64,000 nucleotides of DNA from Cognatishimia activa (GTDB lineage: Bacteria; Pseudomonadota; Alphaproteobacteria; Rhodobacterales; Rhodobacteraceae), in assembly GCF_026016445.1 (NCBI RefSeq), contig NZ_CP096147.1, forward strand, positions 1,710,501 through 1,774,500, given 5' to 3'. Of the stretch, positions 1 through 8,480 are shown piece after piece. A program made the translations under genes and the position numbers. How positions within the stretch are numbered: position 1 is the first letter of the stretch; the number at the start of each line of letters is the position of its first letter. The notes under the pieces are model-generated. The model was not told where the DNA came from. It ran no database searches and saw nothing but the letters and a program-made list of their open reading frames with translations.

Positions 1-935
1 GTCTGGTGGCGGGCTCTGGTGGCCCATCCACCTCCGCGATGCTGACAGCGCACCAAACGGTAGCAAAAACCGGTGCAACCAAACGTATTGGGCCTTTCGC
101 TGTTCCAAAGTGCATGAGCTCCACAATCTCGGCCAACCTTGCGACGGCCTTTAAGATCAAAGGCATCAACTACTCCATCACCTCTGCCTGCTCTACATCC
201 CTGCACTGCATCGGCAACGCGGCTGAACAGATCATGATGGGCAAACAGGACGTGATGTTTGCAGGTGGTGGCGAAGAGCTTGACTGGACGCTGTCCTGTC
301 TCTTTGACGCGATGGGCGCGATGTCATCGAAAAAGAATGACGAGCCAACCAAAGCCTCCCGCGCCTTTGACCAAGACCGCGATGGTTTTGTGATTACCGG
401 TGGTGGTGGCATCGTGGTTCTGGAAGATCTGGATCACGCCCTAGCACGTGGCGCAAAAATCTACGCAGAAGTCACTGGTTTTGCAGCCACTTCTGACGGT
501 CACGACATGGTGGCCCCATCGGGTGAAGGCGGCGAACGCGCGATGCGTTTGGCCCTGCAAACCCTGCCAGAAGGCCGTAAAGTCAGCTATATCAACGCGC
601 ACGGCACATCGACACCAGTCGGTGACGTGGGCGAAGTCGAAGCGGTACGCCGCGTCTTTGGCGAAGGCTCTGTTCCTCCGATCAGCTCCACCAAATCCAT
701 GACCGGCCACGGTCAGGGTGCGGCGGGCGCAATGGAAGCCATCTTCTGCCTTCTGATGCTTGAGAATGATTTCATCACGCCATCGATCAATGTTGAGACG
801 CTGGCAGAGGGCATCAACGAAGGCGAGATCGCCACGAAACTCGTGGAAAACGCGGGCCTGGATAGTGTTATGACCAACAGCTTTGGCTTTGGCGGTACCA
901 ACGGCTCCATGATCATGTCGAAATACAACGGATAA
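1..935 (+). CDS. fabB: 3-oxoacyl-ACP synthase I, FabB (C-terminal part)
   Basis: This is the C-terminal three quarters of a beta-ketoacyl-ACP synthase; the start lies left of the window and the frame is open from the first bases. The enzyme condenses malonyl-ACP with acyl-ACP in the cytoplasm, and FabB serves the unsaturated-fatty-acid branch. The thiolase-fold triad is visible: nucleophile Cys in ITSACSTSL (codon near 189), His in NAHGTSTP (near 600) and His in TGHGQG (near 708). The spacings of about 137 and 36 residues match FabB. It lies 15 bp before fabI, so the two are probably co-transcribed, with fabA expected upstream outside the window. Confidence 0.95.
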   Translation, partial: LVAGSGGPSTSAMLTAHQTVAKTGATKRIGPFAVPKCMSSTISANLATAFKIKGINYSITSACSTSLHCIGNAAEQIMMGKQDVMFAGGGEELDWTLSCLFDAMGAMSSKKNDEPTKASRAFDQDRDGFVITGGGGIVVLEDLDHALARGAKIYAEVTGFAATSDGHDMVAPSGEGGERAMRLALQTLPEGRKVSYINAHGTSTPVGDVGEVEAVRRVFGEGSVPPISSTKSMTGHGQGAAGAMEAIFCLLMLENDFITPSINVETLAEGINEGEIATKLVENAGLDSVMTNSFGFGGTNGSMIMSKYNG

Positions 936-950
936 GCAGGGAATTTGACC

Positions 951-1742
951 ATGTCGGATCAAATGAAGGGCAAACGCGGCCTGATTATGGGCGTTGCCAA
1001 TAACCGCTCCATCGCTTGGGGCATTGCACAGGCGATGCACGAAGCAGGTGCAGAACTGGCGTTCACCTACCAAGGCGAAGGTTTCGGGAAGCGCCTTGCG
1101 CCTTTGGCTGAGAGCGTAGGCAGTGATTTCATGGTGGATGTGGATGTCACCGATGATGCGTCGCTGGACAATGCCTTCGCCCAGATCACTGAGCGCTGGG
1201 GCACTTTGGACTTTGTTGTTCACGCAATTGCCTATTCTGACAAAAATGAGCTGACAGGCCGTTTTGTGGATACCACACGCGCGAACTTTAAGAATTCGCT
1301 GGATATCTCAGCCTACTCTTTCATTGAAGTTGCACGCCGTGCACATCCTTTGATGAAAGAAAATGGCGGCACTTTGCTGACCCTCACCTATCAGGGTTCA
1401 AACCGCGTGACGCCGTTCTACAACGTCATGGGTGTTGCAAAGGCTGCTCTGGAGGCGACAACGCGTTACCTTGCGAACGATCTTGGTCCAGACGGCATTC
1501 GCGTAAATGCGATCTCTCCGGGTCCAATGAAAACCCTGGCTGGTGCAGCAATCGGTGGCGCGCGCAAGACCTATCGTCAGACCGAACAGAACGCTCCGCT
1601 GCGGTCCAACGCGACGCTGGAAGCCGTCGGTGGGACAGCAGTCTATCTTGCGTCTGATGCGGGGGCCTGCACAACAGGCGAGATCATTCGGGTCGATGGC
1701 GGCTACCACGTCTTGGGCATGCCGCAATCAGAAAATCTCTAG
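951..1742 (+). CDS. fabI: enoyl-ACP reductase (NADH), FabI
   Basis: This short-chain dehydrogenase of 263 residues performs the last reduction of the fatty-acid elongation cycle. The N-terminal motif GVANNRSIAWGIA is the atypical FabI nucleotide-binding loop. The active site shows Tyr147, Tyr157 and Lys164 in the Y-x6-K arrangement, one residue off the E. coli numbering. The ATG at 951 is preferred over the TTG at 945 because AGGGA sits about 8 bases upstream. It follows fabB closely and is followed by a strong terminator, so it ends the operon. A FabI of this type is the family targeted by triclosan. Confidence 0.96.
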   Translation: MSDQMKGKRGLIMGVANNRSIAWGIAQAMHEAGAELAFTYQGEGFGKRLAPLAESVGSDFMVDVDVTDDASLDNAFAQITERWGTLDFVVHAIAYSDKNELTGRFVDTTRANFKNSLDISAYSFIEVARRAHPLMKENGGTLLTLTYQGSNRVTPFYNVMGVAKAALEATTRYLANDLGPDGIRVNAISPGPMKTLAGAAIGGARKTYRQTEQNAPLRSNATLEAVGGTAVYLASDAGACTTGEIIRVDGGYHVLGMPQSENL

Positions 1743-1760
1743 TAAATTGAAAAAAAGTCA

Positions 1761-1793
1761 AAGAAAGCCCGGCATATGCCGGGCTTTCTTTTT
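1761..1793 (+). terminator. intrinsic terminator after fabI
   Basis: A perfect 30-bp palindrome (1761-1790) built on AAGAAAGCCCGGC and its complement is followed by a T run. It lies 19 bp after the fabI stop. The mirror T-rich side means it could also stop leftward transcription from the YciI gene. Confidence 0.9.
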
Positions 1794-1823
1794 GGGTGCA
1801 GACCAAAGATCTACGAAGACCAT

Positions 1824-2141
1824 TCAGGCGTATTTCGGAGATGGGATCTTGGAATCCAGCGTTTCAGTCAGAGTCTGGCTCCATTTCATAATGCGGAAAG
1901 ACTTGCGTAAGCCAGTCGGCCAGAACGGATCTTCACGCACGTAGCGCACAACCTCGTCTTCATCTTCCGCATTCATCACCCAGAGCCCACCAGCCCCGTT
2001 ATTCTGCGTATCCGAAAGATCACCGGCGGCAGCGATCTTTTTTGCATTTCTCTGAAGAAACTTCAGGTGCAAAGGCAGGTAACTCAAACGTACAGTGACA
2101 TCCGTCTCCGGATTGTCCTCAAAAAGCACTACATATTTCAT
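1824..2141 (-). CDS. YciI-like protein
   Basis: A small cytoplasmic protein of 105 residues with the ferredoxin-like fold expected of YciI/DGPF-type proteins. It starts MKYVVLFEDNPE, has the LPLHLKFL helix and ends with a conserved GLRKSFRIMKW segment. The biochemical role of the family is largely unknown. The start at 2141 is supported by GGGAGGA about 7 bases upstream; longer in-frame extensions would run into the divergent promoter. It is divergent from a LysR regulator with 89 bp between starts and a 16-bp palindrome in the gap, so it is the likely target of that regulator. Confidence 0.75.
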   Translation of the reverse strand: MKYVVLFEDNPETDVTVRLSYLPLHLKFLQRNAKKIAAAGDLSDTQNNGAGGLWVMNAEDEDEVVRYVREDPFWPTGLRKSFRIMKWSQTLTETLDSKIPSPKYA

Positions 2142-2200
2142 GACACGTCCTCCCAAACCTCGCCTGACACTCCGATAGCACAGCAAAATTGGCGCTTGCA

Positions 2201-2216
2201 TCAGCAATATTGCTGA
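2201..2216. promoter_or_regulatory. 16-bp perfect palindrome, candidate LysR operator
   Basis: TCAGCAATATTGCTGA is an exact palindrome between the divergent YciI and LysR genes. It contains the T-N11-A core expected for LysR-type binding sites. It lies 15 bp before the LysR start, where bound protein would repress its own gene. No binding data are available here. Confidence 0.55.
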
Positions 2217-2230
2217 GTCATTCTGCAAAA

Positions 2231-3106
2231 ATGCAGGATATAACCTGGAACGACCTTCGATACGTGCTGGCGATGCACCGCACCGGTTCTTACACGGAAG
2301 CTGGCCGAAAGGTTGGCGTAAGCGAAACCACCGTAGCAAGACGGGTGGCCACGCTTGAAGAAAAGCTAGGCGTGAAGCTGGTTCAGAAAGGCGGCAATTC
2401 GGGATATGAAATCTCGGACATTGGTCTTTTGATCCTGGACCACATCGAAGTCATCGAGCAGCAGGTCTCTACGATTTTAGAAATTGCGGGCAATAAAGCA
2501 GCGACGGTTGGCACGGTCCGGCTCAGCGCCGTCCCCCTCGTGATCAACCGCATTCTGGTTCCGGAACTGCATCGACTACATAGCAAACACCCGGAACTGG
2601 TGCTGGAGCTGATCCCCGAAACCCGCAACATTGACCTCACCAAACGCGAAGCTGATCTCGCAATTCGACTGGCGCGGCCCGTTTCTGGTGGTTTGAAAAC
2701 CTCGGCACGCCGCATTGGTCAGCTGAATTACGCAGTATTTGGACAAGGCAGTGCGGATAGCGACAAATCAGATCGCTCAAATTGGATCATCTATGATGAA
2801 AGCCAAGCGAGCTTTCCGCAGGCGGTATGGCTGAATGCTGCATTGGCACAGGGAAAGGATGACTCCTCGCCGCTACGTGTTGCTGATGCGGAAACCGCAA
2901 TTGAAGCCATCGCCGCGGGGGTCGGAAAATCTATCCTTCCCCGAAGGGTTGCCGCGATGGATCAGAGGTTGCGGGAGTTGGTGCGCCCCGCCGGGACGCC
3001 TCCAATGCCAAAACGAGATGTCTGGCTTATGTCACACAACAGCCAATTGGGATCTGCTGCGGTGAATGCAGTCAAAGAGTGGCTTGCCGACATTCCTTGG
3101 AACTAG
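2231..3106 (+). CDS. LysR-family transcriptional regulator
   Basis: This protein of 291 residues has an N-terminal winged helix-turn-helix (DLRYVLAMHRTGSYTEAGRKVGVSE, then TTVARRVATLEEKLGVKLV) followed by a LysR substrate-binding domain of two periplasmic-binding-protein-like lobes. The ATG at 2231 is chosen because the family starts a few residues before the helix-turn-helix; the upstream TTG at 2189 would add an unlikely leader overlapping the palindrome. It is divergent from the YciI-like gene, the usual arrangement for a LysR protein and its target. The ligand is unknown. Confidence 0.88.
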   Translation: MQDITWNDLRYVLAMHRTGSYTEAGRKVGVSETTVARRVATLEEKLGVKLVQKGGNSGYEISDIGLLILDHIEVIEQQVSTILEIAGNKAATVGTVRLSAVPLVINRILVPELHRLHSKHPELVLELIPETRNIDLTKREADLAIRLARPVSGGLKTSARRIGQLNYAVFGQGSADSDKSDRSNWIIYDESQASFPQAVWLNAALAQGKDDSSPLRVADAETAIEAIAAGVGKSILPRRVAAMDQRLRELVRPAGTPPMPKRDVWLMSHNSQLGSAAVNAVKEWLADIPWN

Positions 3107-3116
3107 ACGCCCCCGA

Positions 3117-3545
3117 TCAACCGACGGATACAAGCTCCAGTGCAAAGGTCAGGTCTTTGCCTGCCAACTCATGATTGGCGTCCAAGGTCACTGTGGCATC
3201 ATCAAATGAAGTGACTTTCACCGGCAATACATGCCCGTCTGGGGATTGCATTTGCAGGGTCATGCCAACCTCTAGCGGAATTTCCGCTGGGATTTGCTCG
3301 CGCGGCACATCCTGACGCATTTCTTCGCGCACCGGGCCATAAGCATCTGCGCAAGGAATGTTCACGGTTTTCTTTTCGCCCACGGTCATGCCGGTCACAC
3401 CGTCATCAAAACCTTTGATGACCATGCCAGAGCCAAGAGTAAATTCCAGCGGATCACGTCCCTCTGAACTGTCAAAAACACTGCCGTCATCCAGAGTGCC
3501 GGTATAGTGAATGCGGACGGTATCGCCCGATTTTGCCGCTGTCAT
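3117..3545 (-). CDS. FKBP-type peptidyl-prolyl isomerase (SlpA/SlyD-like)
   Basis: This protein of 142 residues catalyses cis-trans isomerisation of prolyl bonds and probably acts as a cytoplasmic chaperone, since no signal peptide is seen. The FKBP core is VRIHYTGTLDDGSVFDSS followed by PLEFTLGSGMVIKGFDDGVTGM, interrupted by the inserted-in-flap domain (roughly residues 65-125) typical of SlyD/SlpA. There is no C-terminal His-rich metal tail, which argues for the SlpA rather than the SlyD subtype. AGGA lies about 6 bases before the ATG at 3545. It converges on the LysR gene with only 10 bp between the stops. Confidence 0.88.
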   Translation of the reverse strand: MTAAKSGDTVRIHYTGTLDDGSVFDSSEGRDPLEFTLGSGMVIKGFDDGVTGMTVGEKKTVNIPCADAYGPVREEMRQDVPREQIPAEIPLEVGMTLQMQSPDGHVLPVKVTSFDDATVTLDANHELAGKDLTFALELVSVG

Positions 3546-3689
3546 ATGGTGTCCTAACCTAGGGTTTCGCCCAATATCACTTGATATGACTGGGCCTAAA
3601 GCGCGCACCCTACTCTGACGCACCGTCATTGCCAACCGGATGATTGACTTTCCCTTACACACCGCCAAGTTGGGATCAGGAGGGCCAAA

Positions 3690-4373
3690 ATGACCATCAC
3701 CACCTGTATTTTTGATGCCTATGGCACTTTGTTTGACGTCTCAGCTGCAGCGCGAGAAGCCGCACAGGAGCCAGGGTATGAGGCCTTGGTCGATACCTGG
3801 CCCAAAGTGGCGTCAGATTGGCGACTTAAGCAGCTGCAGTACACTTGGCTGCGTGCAATCACCAAAGAGCACACCGATTTCTGGCAAGTCACGCAGGATG
3901 GATTGGACTGGGCGCTAGAAGCTTCTGGGCTGAGCGATCCAAAACTACGGGAGCGGTTGTTGCAGCTCTATTGGGAGCTTTCCGCCTACCCCGAAGTACC
4001 GGCAATGCTGCAGGCCCTGAAAGACAAGGGGCTGAACACGGCCATCCTCTCAAATGGCGAGCCCAAAATGTTGCAAGCGGCCATTGACAGTGCCGGTATT
4101 GGGGATGTCTTGGATGACTGCCTCAGCGTCGAGGACGTCGGAATTTTCAAGCCCGATTCCCGTGTCTACGATCTGGTTCTAAAACGTTTTAACTGTCAGC
4201 CTGCAGAAGTCCTTTTTGCGTCGTCCAATGGCTGGGACGCGGCAGGTGCGACGGGATTTGGGTTTCAAACTGTCTGGGTCAATCGCGCAAAGGAGCCGGT
4301 TGATCGCTTGCCTCACCATCCACAGCATCTATTGTCCGACCTAACTGACATTCCTGCACTTACGGATTCCTGA
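3690..4373 (+). CDS. haloacid dehalogenase, type II (L-2-haloacid dehalogenase-like)
   Basis: This HAD-superfamily hydrolase of 227 residues carries the full type II dehalogenase set: nucleophile Asp in FDAYGTLFD, the LKQLQYTWLR cap-helix motif, Ser/Asn in ILSNGEP, Lys and Tyr in KPDSRVYD and the SSNGWDAAG motif. Such enzymes hydrolyse 2-haloacids to 2-hydroxyacids; the natural substrate here is not certain. A strong AGGAGGG precedes the ATG. The stop overlaps the next start (TGATG), so it is translationally coupled to the alpha/beta hydrolase that follows. Confidence 0.88.
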   Translation: MTITTCIFDAYGTLFDVSAAAREAAQEPGYEALVDTWPKVASDWRLKQLQYTWLRAITKEHTDFWQVTQDGLDWALEASGLSDPKLRERLLQLYWELSAYPEVPAMLQALKDKGLNTAILSNGEPKMLQAAIDSAGIGDVLDDCLSVEDVGIFKPDSRVYDLVLKRFNCQPAEVLFASSNGWDAAGATGFGFQTVWVNRAKEPVDRLPHHPQHLLSDLTDIPALTDS

Positions 4374-5203
4374 TGCCTAACTTCAAAACGACCGATGGTT
4401 TGACGCTCTACTTCACGGATTGGGGCGAAGGAGTACCTGTGCTCTGCCTCTCAGGACTCAGCCGAAACTCCAGTGATTTCAGTTACATTGACGATCATCT
4501 TCAAGGTGTTCGCCTGATCAAAATGGATTATCGCGGGCGCGGCCGCTCCGATTGGGCAGAGGACTTCACGACCTACAACATCCCTCGCGAAAGCATGGAT
4601 GCGCTGGAATTGATGGATCATCTTGGCATCGAGAAATTTGCCGTGCTTGGCAGCTCGCGAGGCGGGCTATGCGCCATGACAATTGGAGCTTTCGCGAAAG
4701 AGCGCTTACTGGGCGTTGCCTTCAATGACATTGGGCCAGAGATCGATCCACGCGGTCTGCAATTCATAAATGTATATCTTGGGTGCCCCCCTACTTGGAA
4801 AACTCTGTCTGAAGCCACGGAAAAACGCGCCAGAGCCATGACGACCTTTAAGAACGTTCCAGAGGCCCGCTGGCGTGAAGAAGTCGAAAAGCTCTATCGG
4901 CAATCCGAAAACGGATTGGCGTTGACCTATGACCCAAAGCTTCGAGATGCGGTGATGGAAGCACAAAAGCAGGAAGCACCCGATCTTTGGCCCTTCTTCA
5001 CTGCGTTTTCTGACATCCCGGTGACCGTGATCCGCGGCGAAGGTTCAGATATTTTAAGCGCCGAGACGTTTGCAAAGATGGCCGAAGCCATGCCCAGCGC
5101 CATCATGGCCGAAGTCAAAGATCGCGGTCATATCCCCTATCTGGATGAACCTGAATCTCTTGCGGCGCTGCGAGAATGGATCACTCAACTCAAGGCCGCA
5201 TAG
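4373..5203 (+). CDS. alpha/beta hydrolase
   Basis: A cytoplasmic protein of 276 residues with the alpha/beta hydrolase fold. The nucleophile elbow is GSSRGG (G-x-S-x-G), the acid is probably Asp in RGEGSDILS, and the catalytic His is in DRGHIPYLDEP. The oxyanion region is CLSGLSRNSSDF. The substrate cannot be read from the sequence. It overlaps the dehalogenase by one base, so it may act on the same small-molecule pool. It is the intact counterpart to the damaged hydrolase at 6509-7294. Confidence 0.85.
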   Translation: MPNFKTTDGLTLYFTDWGEGVPVLCLSGLSRNSSDFSYIDDHLQGVRLIKMDYRGRGRSDWAEDFTTYNIPRESMDALELMDHLGIEKFAVLGSSRGGLCAMTIGAFAKERLLGVAFNDIGPEIDPRGLQFINVYLGCPPTWKTLSEATEKRARAMTTFKNVPEARWREEVEKLYRQSENGLALTYDPKLRDAVMEAQKQEAPDLWPFFTAFSDIPVTVIRGEGSDILSAETFAKMAEAMPSAIMAEVKDRGHIPYLDEPESLAALREWITQLKAA

Positions 5204-5299
5204 ACCTCTGACAAAATCTGTCAGCAAAAGCAGAATGCCGGTTTGTAATGTTCAGGCAGTGGGTTAACTTCACCTCGAACAAGTATTTTCTGGTGCCCT

Positions 5300-6499
5300 A
5301 TGACCCGTTTCACGATTGCCTCATTCAATGTCAAAAACCTGATTGGAGCTGATAAAGAATACTATCGGTTCCAAAGCTATACGCCTGAGGAATACGCTTG
5401 GAAGGTCGATTGGATGGCGGATCAGCTGCTGTCGATGGACGCGGATATTGTCGGCTTTCAGGAAATTTTCGAAGAAGAGGCCCTGACGGATGTCATCTCT
5501 GAGGCCGACCGTCGCGGAGCGGAACTGAATGACGCGGTCATTCCCGGACGTGACAAACGCTATCACCGCAAAGCCATCTTCAAAAAACTCGGGTTTGATG
5601 GCTATAAAGACGCCGCTGTAGCCTTCGCGCCCAATATCAACGACACCGGAGAGCCTGGCAAACGCCGTCCGGGTGTCGCTGTCCTGAGCCGCTTTGGTTT
5701 TGCGGAAAAGCCTGAGATCATCCAGGAACTTGCAGAGCCCGTTCAAATCCCTTTTCAGGAACTTGGCGGAGGTGATGCCGGGCATTTTGAGATCACGAAG
5801 ATCAGTCGCCCGATCCTGAAGGTCCGCATTCCTGTTGGGGATCAGGTTGTGACGGTCTTCAATTGCCATCTGAAATCCAAACTGGGGGAATTCATCACCC
5901 CCGAAGGCGCGGAATTCCCACCAGAGGCGGATCTCACCCAATATGATGCTGTTGGGCGCGCGCTCGGCTCAATGCGAGCTGCAGTCCGTCGTATGGCGGA
6001 GGCCTGGGTGTTGCGCAGGGCAATAGTGGAGGAACTCGAACTTGGCCGCCCTGTTATGGTCACCGGCGATTTCAATGACGGCGAACATGCCGTCAGTTCC
6101 GAAATCATCTCTGGAGAGGCCCCGTTTAAGAATTATGCCTGGATGCTACGCCATGATGCAGAAACCCCGCGTGATCGCTACAGCGAAGAGGAAGACACCA
6201 AAATCCGAGCCGCCCTGCTGAAACTGCAACTGACTCCTGCCGAAAAGTTCTTTGTTCGCAAGAGCCTACGCGACATGGTTTATACGACCGCTTTTGGCGG
6301 CGTGCATGAAAGCATCGACCAGATTTACCTCAGCCGTCACTTCAATCCTGAAAATCCACAGGCTGTTGGTGAGATGGAATATTTTAGTGTGTTCAATGAC
6401 CATTTGACGGATGGCAGCCACCCAGAAGCGCCTTATAATAAGCTGGCCTCTGACCATGGTCAGATCATGGCGCATATGCGGATCGGCAAAGCAGACTAA
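5300..6499 (+). CDS. endonuclease/exonuclease/phosphatase family protein
   Basis: A protein of 399 residues with the DNase I-like EEP fold: SFNVKNL at the N-terminus, DIVGFQEIFEEEAL (metal-binding Glu), FNCHLKSK, VTGDFNDGEH and a C-terminal LASDHGQIMAHM (catalytic His after Asp). Members cleave phosphodiesters or phosphomonoesters in nucleic acids, sphingomyelin or inositides. No signal peptide is seen. The substrate is not determinable from the motifs alone. A 96-bp gap separates it from the hydrolase pair upstream; only 9 bp separate it from the gene downstream. Confidence 0.82.
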   Translation: MTRFTIASFNVKNLIGADKEYYRFQSYTPEEYAWKVDWMADQLLSMDADIVGFQEIFEEEALTDVISEADRRGAELNDAVIPGRDKRYHRKAIFKKLGFDGYKDAAVAFAPNINDTGEPGKRRPGVAVLSRFGFAEKPEIIQELAEPVQIPFQELGGGDAGHFEITKISRPILKVRIPVGDQVVTVFNCHLKSKLGEFITPEGAEFPPEADLTQYDAVGRALGSMRAAVRRMAEAWVLRRAIVEELELGRPVMVTGDFNDGEHAVSSEIISGEAPFKNYAWMLRHDAETPRDRYSEEEDTKIRAALLKLQLTPAEKFFVRKSLRDMVYTTAFGGVHESIDQIYLSRHFNPENPQAVGEMEYFSVFNDHLTDGSHPEAPYNKLASDHGQIMAHMRIGKAD

Positions 6500-6508
6500 G
6501 AACAGACG

Positions 6509-7294
6509 ATGACTTCAGGCAAAGGCGAGATCGCCCTCAACGTCCAACATTCCGGGCCAAAAATCGGCGCTCCGATTGTCTTGTTGCACACTTTTGGTGG
6601 TGACCTGCACCTATGGGACGCGGTTCTGCCGCTCCTACCCGAAACACTGCATGTGATCCGCATGGACTTGCGCGGGCATGGGGCTTCTGACTGCCCTGCT
6701 CCACCCTACTCTATGGGTGCCATGATCAAAGATGTTGAGATGGTCCTAGAGCGGGAGAAAATCCGCGATGCTGTCGTCGTTGGCGTGGGGCTTGGTGGCA
6801 TGATTGCTCAGGGGCTTGCGGTGAAACGGCTGGATCAGGTGCGAGGGCTTGTCCTGTGTAATACCGCTGCCAAGATCGGCCATCCGCCCCATTGGCAGGC
6901 CATGATTGATGAGATCACCGAGGGTGATCAGGCAAAGCTTGCTTTGCGGATGATGCAAATCTGGTTTCACCGTGCAGCCCTGACGAATGGTCAGCACGAA
7001 GACATTCTGGAATCCTTTATCAACACTGCATCAGATGGCTTGGCAGGCAGCTTTGCAGCGCTGATGGGCACAGATTTCTACACACCAACCAGTGGCCTGC
7101 GTCTGCCTTGCCTTGGCATCGGTGGCGCAGAGGATCGCTTTGTCCCGCAAGATATGACCCGTGAGACCGTGGGGCTGATCCCCGGATCAGATTTCGCCCT
7201 CCTGCGCAAATCCGGTCACCTGCCGCCAATTGACCAACCCGAAGCTTTTGCGGAGGCCGTGACAGGTTTTCTCAAGCGCATCGGCCACGCTTAA
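6509..7294 (+). CDS. alpha/beta hydrolase, 3-oxoadipate enol-lactonase (PcaD)-like, nucleophile missing
   Basis: This protein of 261 residues resembles PcaD in overall layout: HTFGGDLHLWD near the oxyanion hole, RMDLRGHGASD, the acid Asp209 in GGAEDRFVP and His237 in KSGHLPPIDQPEAF. At the nucleophile elbow the sequence is GVGLGG, so the expected Ser is Gly94 (GGG codon at 6788-6790). Without Ser it cannot run the standard serine-hydrolase mechanism. The frame is intact and the fold is well preserved, so it may be a binding protein or a recently inactivated enzyme. It precedes a PcaB-like remnant, as in pca operons. Confidence 0.8.
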   Translation: MTSGKGEIALNVQHSGPKIGAPIVLLHTFGGDLHLWDAVLPLLPETLHVIRMDLRGHGASDCPAPPYSMGAMIKDVEMVLEREKIRDAVVVGVGLGGMIAQGLAVKRLDQVRGLVLCNTAAKIGHPPHWQAMIDEITEGDQAKLALRMMQIWFHRAALTNGQHEDILESFINTASDGLAGSFAALMGTDFYTPTSGLRLPCLGIGGAEDRFVPQDMTRETVGLIPGSDFALLRKSGHLPPIDQPEAFAEAVTGFLKRIGHA

Positions 7295-7314
7295 ACGCAG
7301 ATAACGAGAGACCT

Positions 7315-8070
7315 ATGGCCGCTTCCATCTTTGACAGCCCTATGTTTGTGACCTCTTTCCCTACAGGAGAAGCTGCACGCCTCTTCAGTGACAGCGCCGC
7401 GGTGCGTGCGGTTCTCTTGGTCGAAGGATCATTGGCAAAAGTTCAGGGAGAATTGGAGATTGTCCCTGAAGATTCAGCCTTCTTCATCCATCGCAGTGGC
7501 ATGGAAGTGCAGATCGACCCAGCTGGTCTGGCGGCAGACATGCTCACGGGGGGCTTTGCTGAGGCTGTCGCCAAAGCCTTTGCCAAAGCGATGGAGGCAC
7601 CAGAGCACTCCAAATTCATCCTGCACGATGTGAACCCCGATGAGATTGAAGCCGTCGCATTGGCTCTCCGCATACGTCAGTTCCTGAGCTATTGCGATAA
7701 GCGTATAGCAGAGATTGAGAACGGCCAAATCGACAAGGCGGCCATGACCGCTGCTTTGAGCGAAGCACGTTCTTCTGCCATTGGCCTTCACATGAGCGCC
7801 GGTTTGAACGTCGCGAAACCACTGGCGGATGCTCTGCGCCTACCTCTGTGTGAGCAACCGATGCAGCCCGAAGCAGTTTCTGCCGCTGCTGCTTTGATCT
7901 GCAATAGGTTGTCTGAGGCCTACCCAGATTGCACCAGTCTAGGGCAACTGCATCTATTGAGTAGCGGTCTTAATGAGACAATCACGAAAGACCCGGCGCA
8001 TATGCTTTCGATTTGCCTGCCTCAAGCCTGTCTTTGCGCGGCCTCAGCATTGGAAATCGTTTCTCGCTAG
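7315..8070 (+). CDS. PcaB-like protein (3-carboxy-cis,cis-muconate cycloisomerase family), shortened and without catalytic motifs
   Basis: The first 120 or so residues follow the N-terminal domain of PcaB, a fumarase/argininosuccinate-lyase superfamily enzyme (SIFDSPMF, ARLFSDSAAVRAVLLVEGSLAKVQG, then APEHSKF and ALALRIRQFL). At 251 residues it is far shorter than the usual 350-450. The catalytic HxGATSQD segment reads LHDVNPDE, and the superfamily signature GSSxMPxKxN is absent. The last 30 residues (CLPQACLCAASAL) again look like a C-terminal PcaB helix, suggesting loss of the middle. The frame is open, so it is a diverged gene rather than a simple frameshift. Confidence 0.65.
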   Translation: MAASIFDSPMFVTSFPTGEAARLFSDSAAVRAVLLVEGSLAKVQGELEIVPEDSAFFIHRSGMEVQIDPAGLAADMLTGGFAEAVAKAFAKAMEAPEHSKFILHDVNPDEIEAVALALRIRQFLSYCDKRIAEIENGQIDKAAMTAALSEARSSAIGLHMSAGLNVAKPLADALRLPLCEQPMQPEAVSAAAALICNRLSEAYPDCTSLGQLHLLSSGLNETITKDPAHMLSICLPQACLCAASALEIVSR

Positions 8071-8153
8071 ATCAGGTGTAGTTAGAAGAACCAAGCTCGC
8101 GCTCAATCCTGTACCGTGGTATCACTCTCAAAAGACCAAGGACCAAGGCCCCG

Positions 8154-8477
8154 ATGCAGAAAGTGCAGATCCCAGCCGAAGATATGGCGCGCAACGCAGA
8201 AGCCGCTGCGAGCTATTTGAAAACCCTCGCACATGGTGGGCGTTTGATGATCCTTTGCCATCTGAGCGGTGGTGAAAAATCAGTGGGTGAGCTGGAAGGT
8301 CTGTTGGACTTGCGGCAGGCCGCCGTGAGCCAGATGCTGGCACGCCTGCGGGATGAGGGCTTCGTCTCGACCCGGCGCGACGGTAAGGCCATCTACTATT
8401 CTCTGAAAGACGCGCGCACTGCAGAGGTCATCGGCATGATGTACCGCCTCTTCTGCGCGCCTGCGGACACGCAATAA
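8154..8477 (+). CDS. ArsR-family regulator, SqrR/BigR-like sulfide/persulfide sensor
   Basis: This winged-helix repressor of 107 residues has the ArsR layout: LKTLAHGGRLMILCHL, the recognition helix region LDLRQAAVSQMLARLRDEGFV and the wing RRDGKAIYYSL. It has only two cysteines, Cys35 in the helix before the helix-turn-helix and Cys101 near the C-terminus. They are 66 residues apart, the same as the sensing pair of SqrR (C41/C107) and BigR (C42/C108), which form tri/tetrasulfide bridges on exposure to persulfide. It lacks the metal-binding motifs of ArsR/SmtB. No sulfide-oxidation gene is adjacent; the next gene starts 3 bp after the stop and is a DNA-repair helicase. Confidence 0.85.
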   Translation: MQKVQIPAEDMARNAEAAASYLKTLAHGGRLMILCHLSGGEKSVGELEGLLDLRQAAVSQMLARLRDEGFVSTRRDGKAIYYSLKDARTAEVIGMMYRLFCAPADTQ

Positions 8478-8480
8478 CAC

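Noticed and set aside
3574..3587. ATATCA-CT-TGATAT dyad before the FKBP gene as an operator
   Set aside because: Short, AT-rich and without a linked regulator; left as unremarkable.
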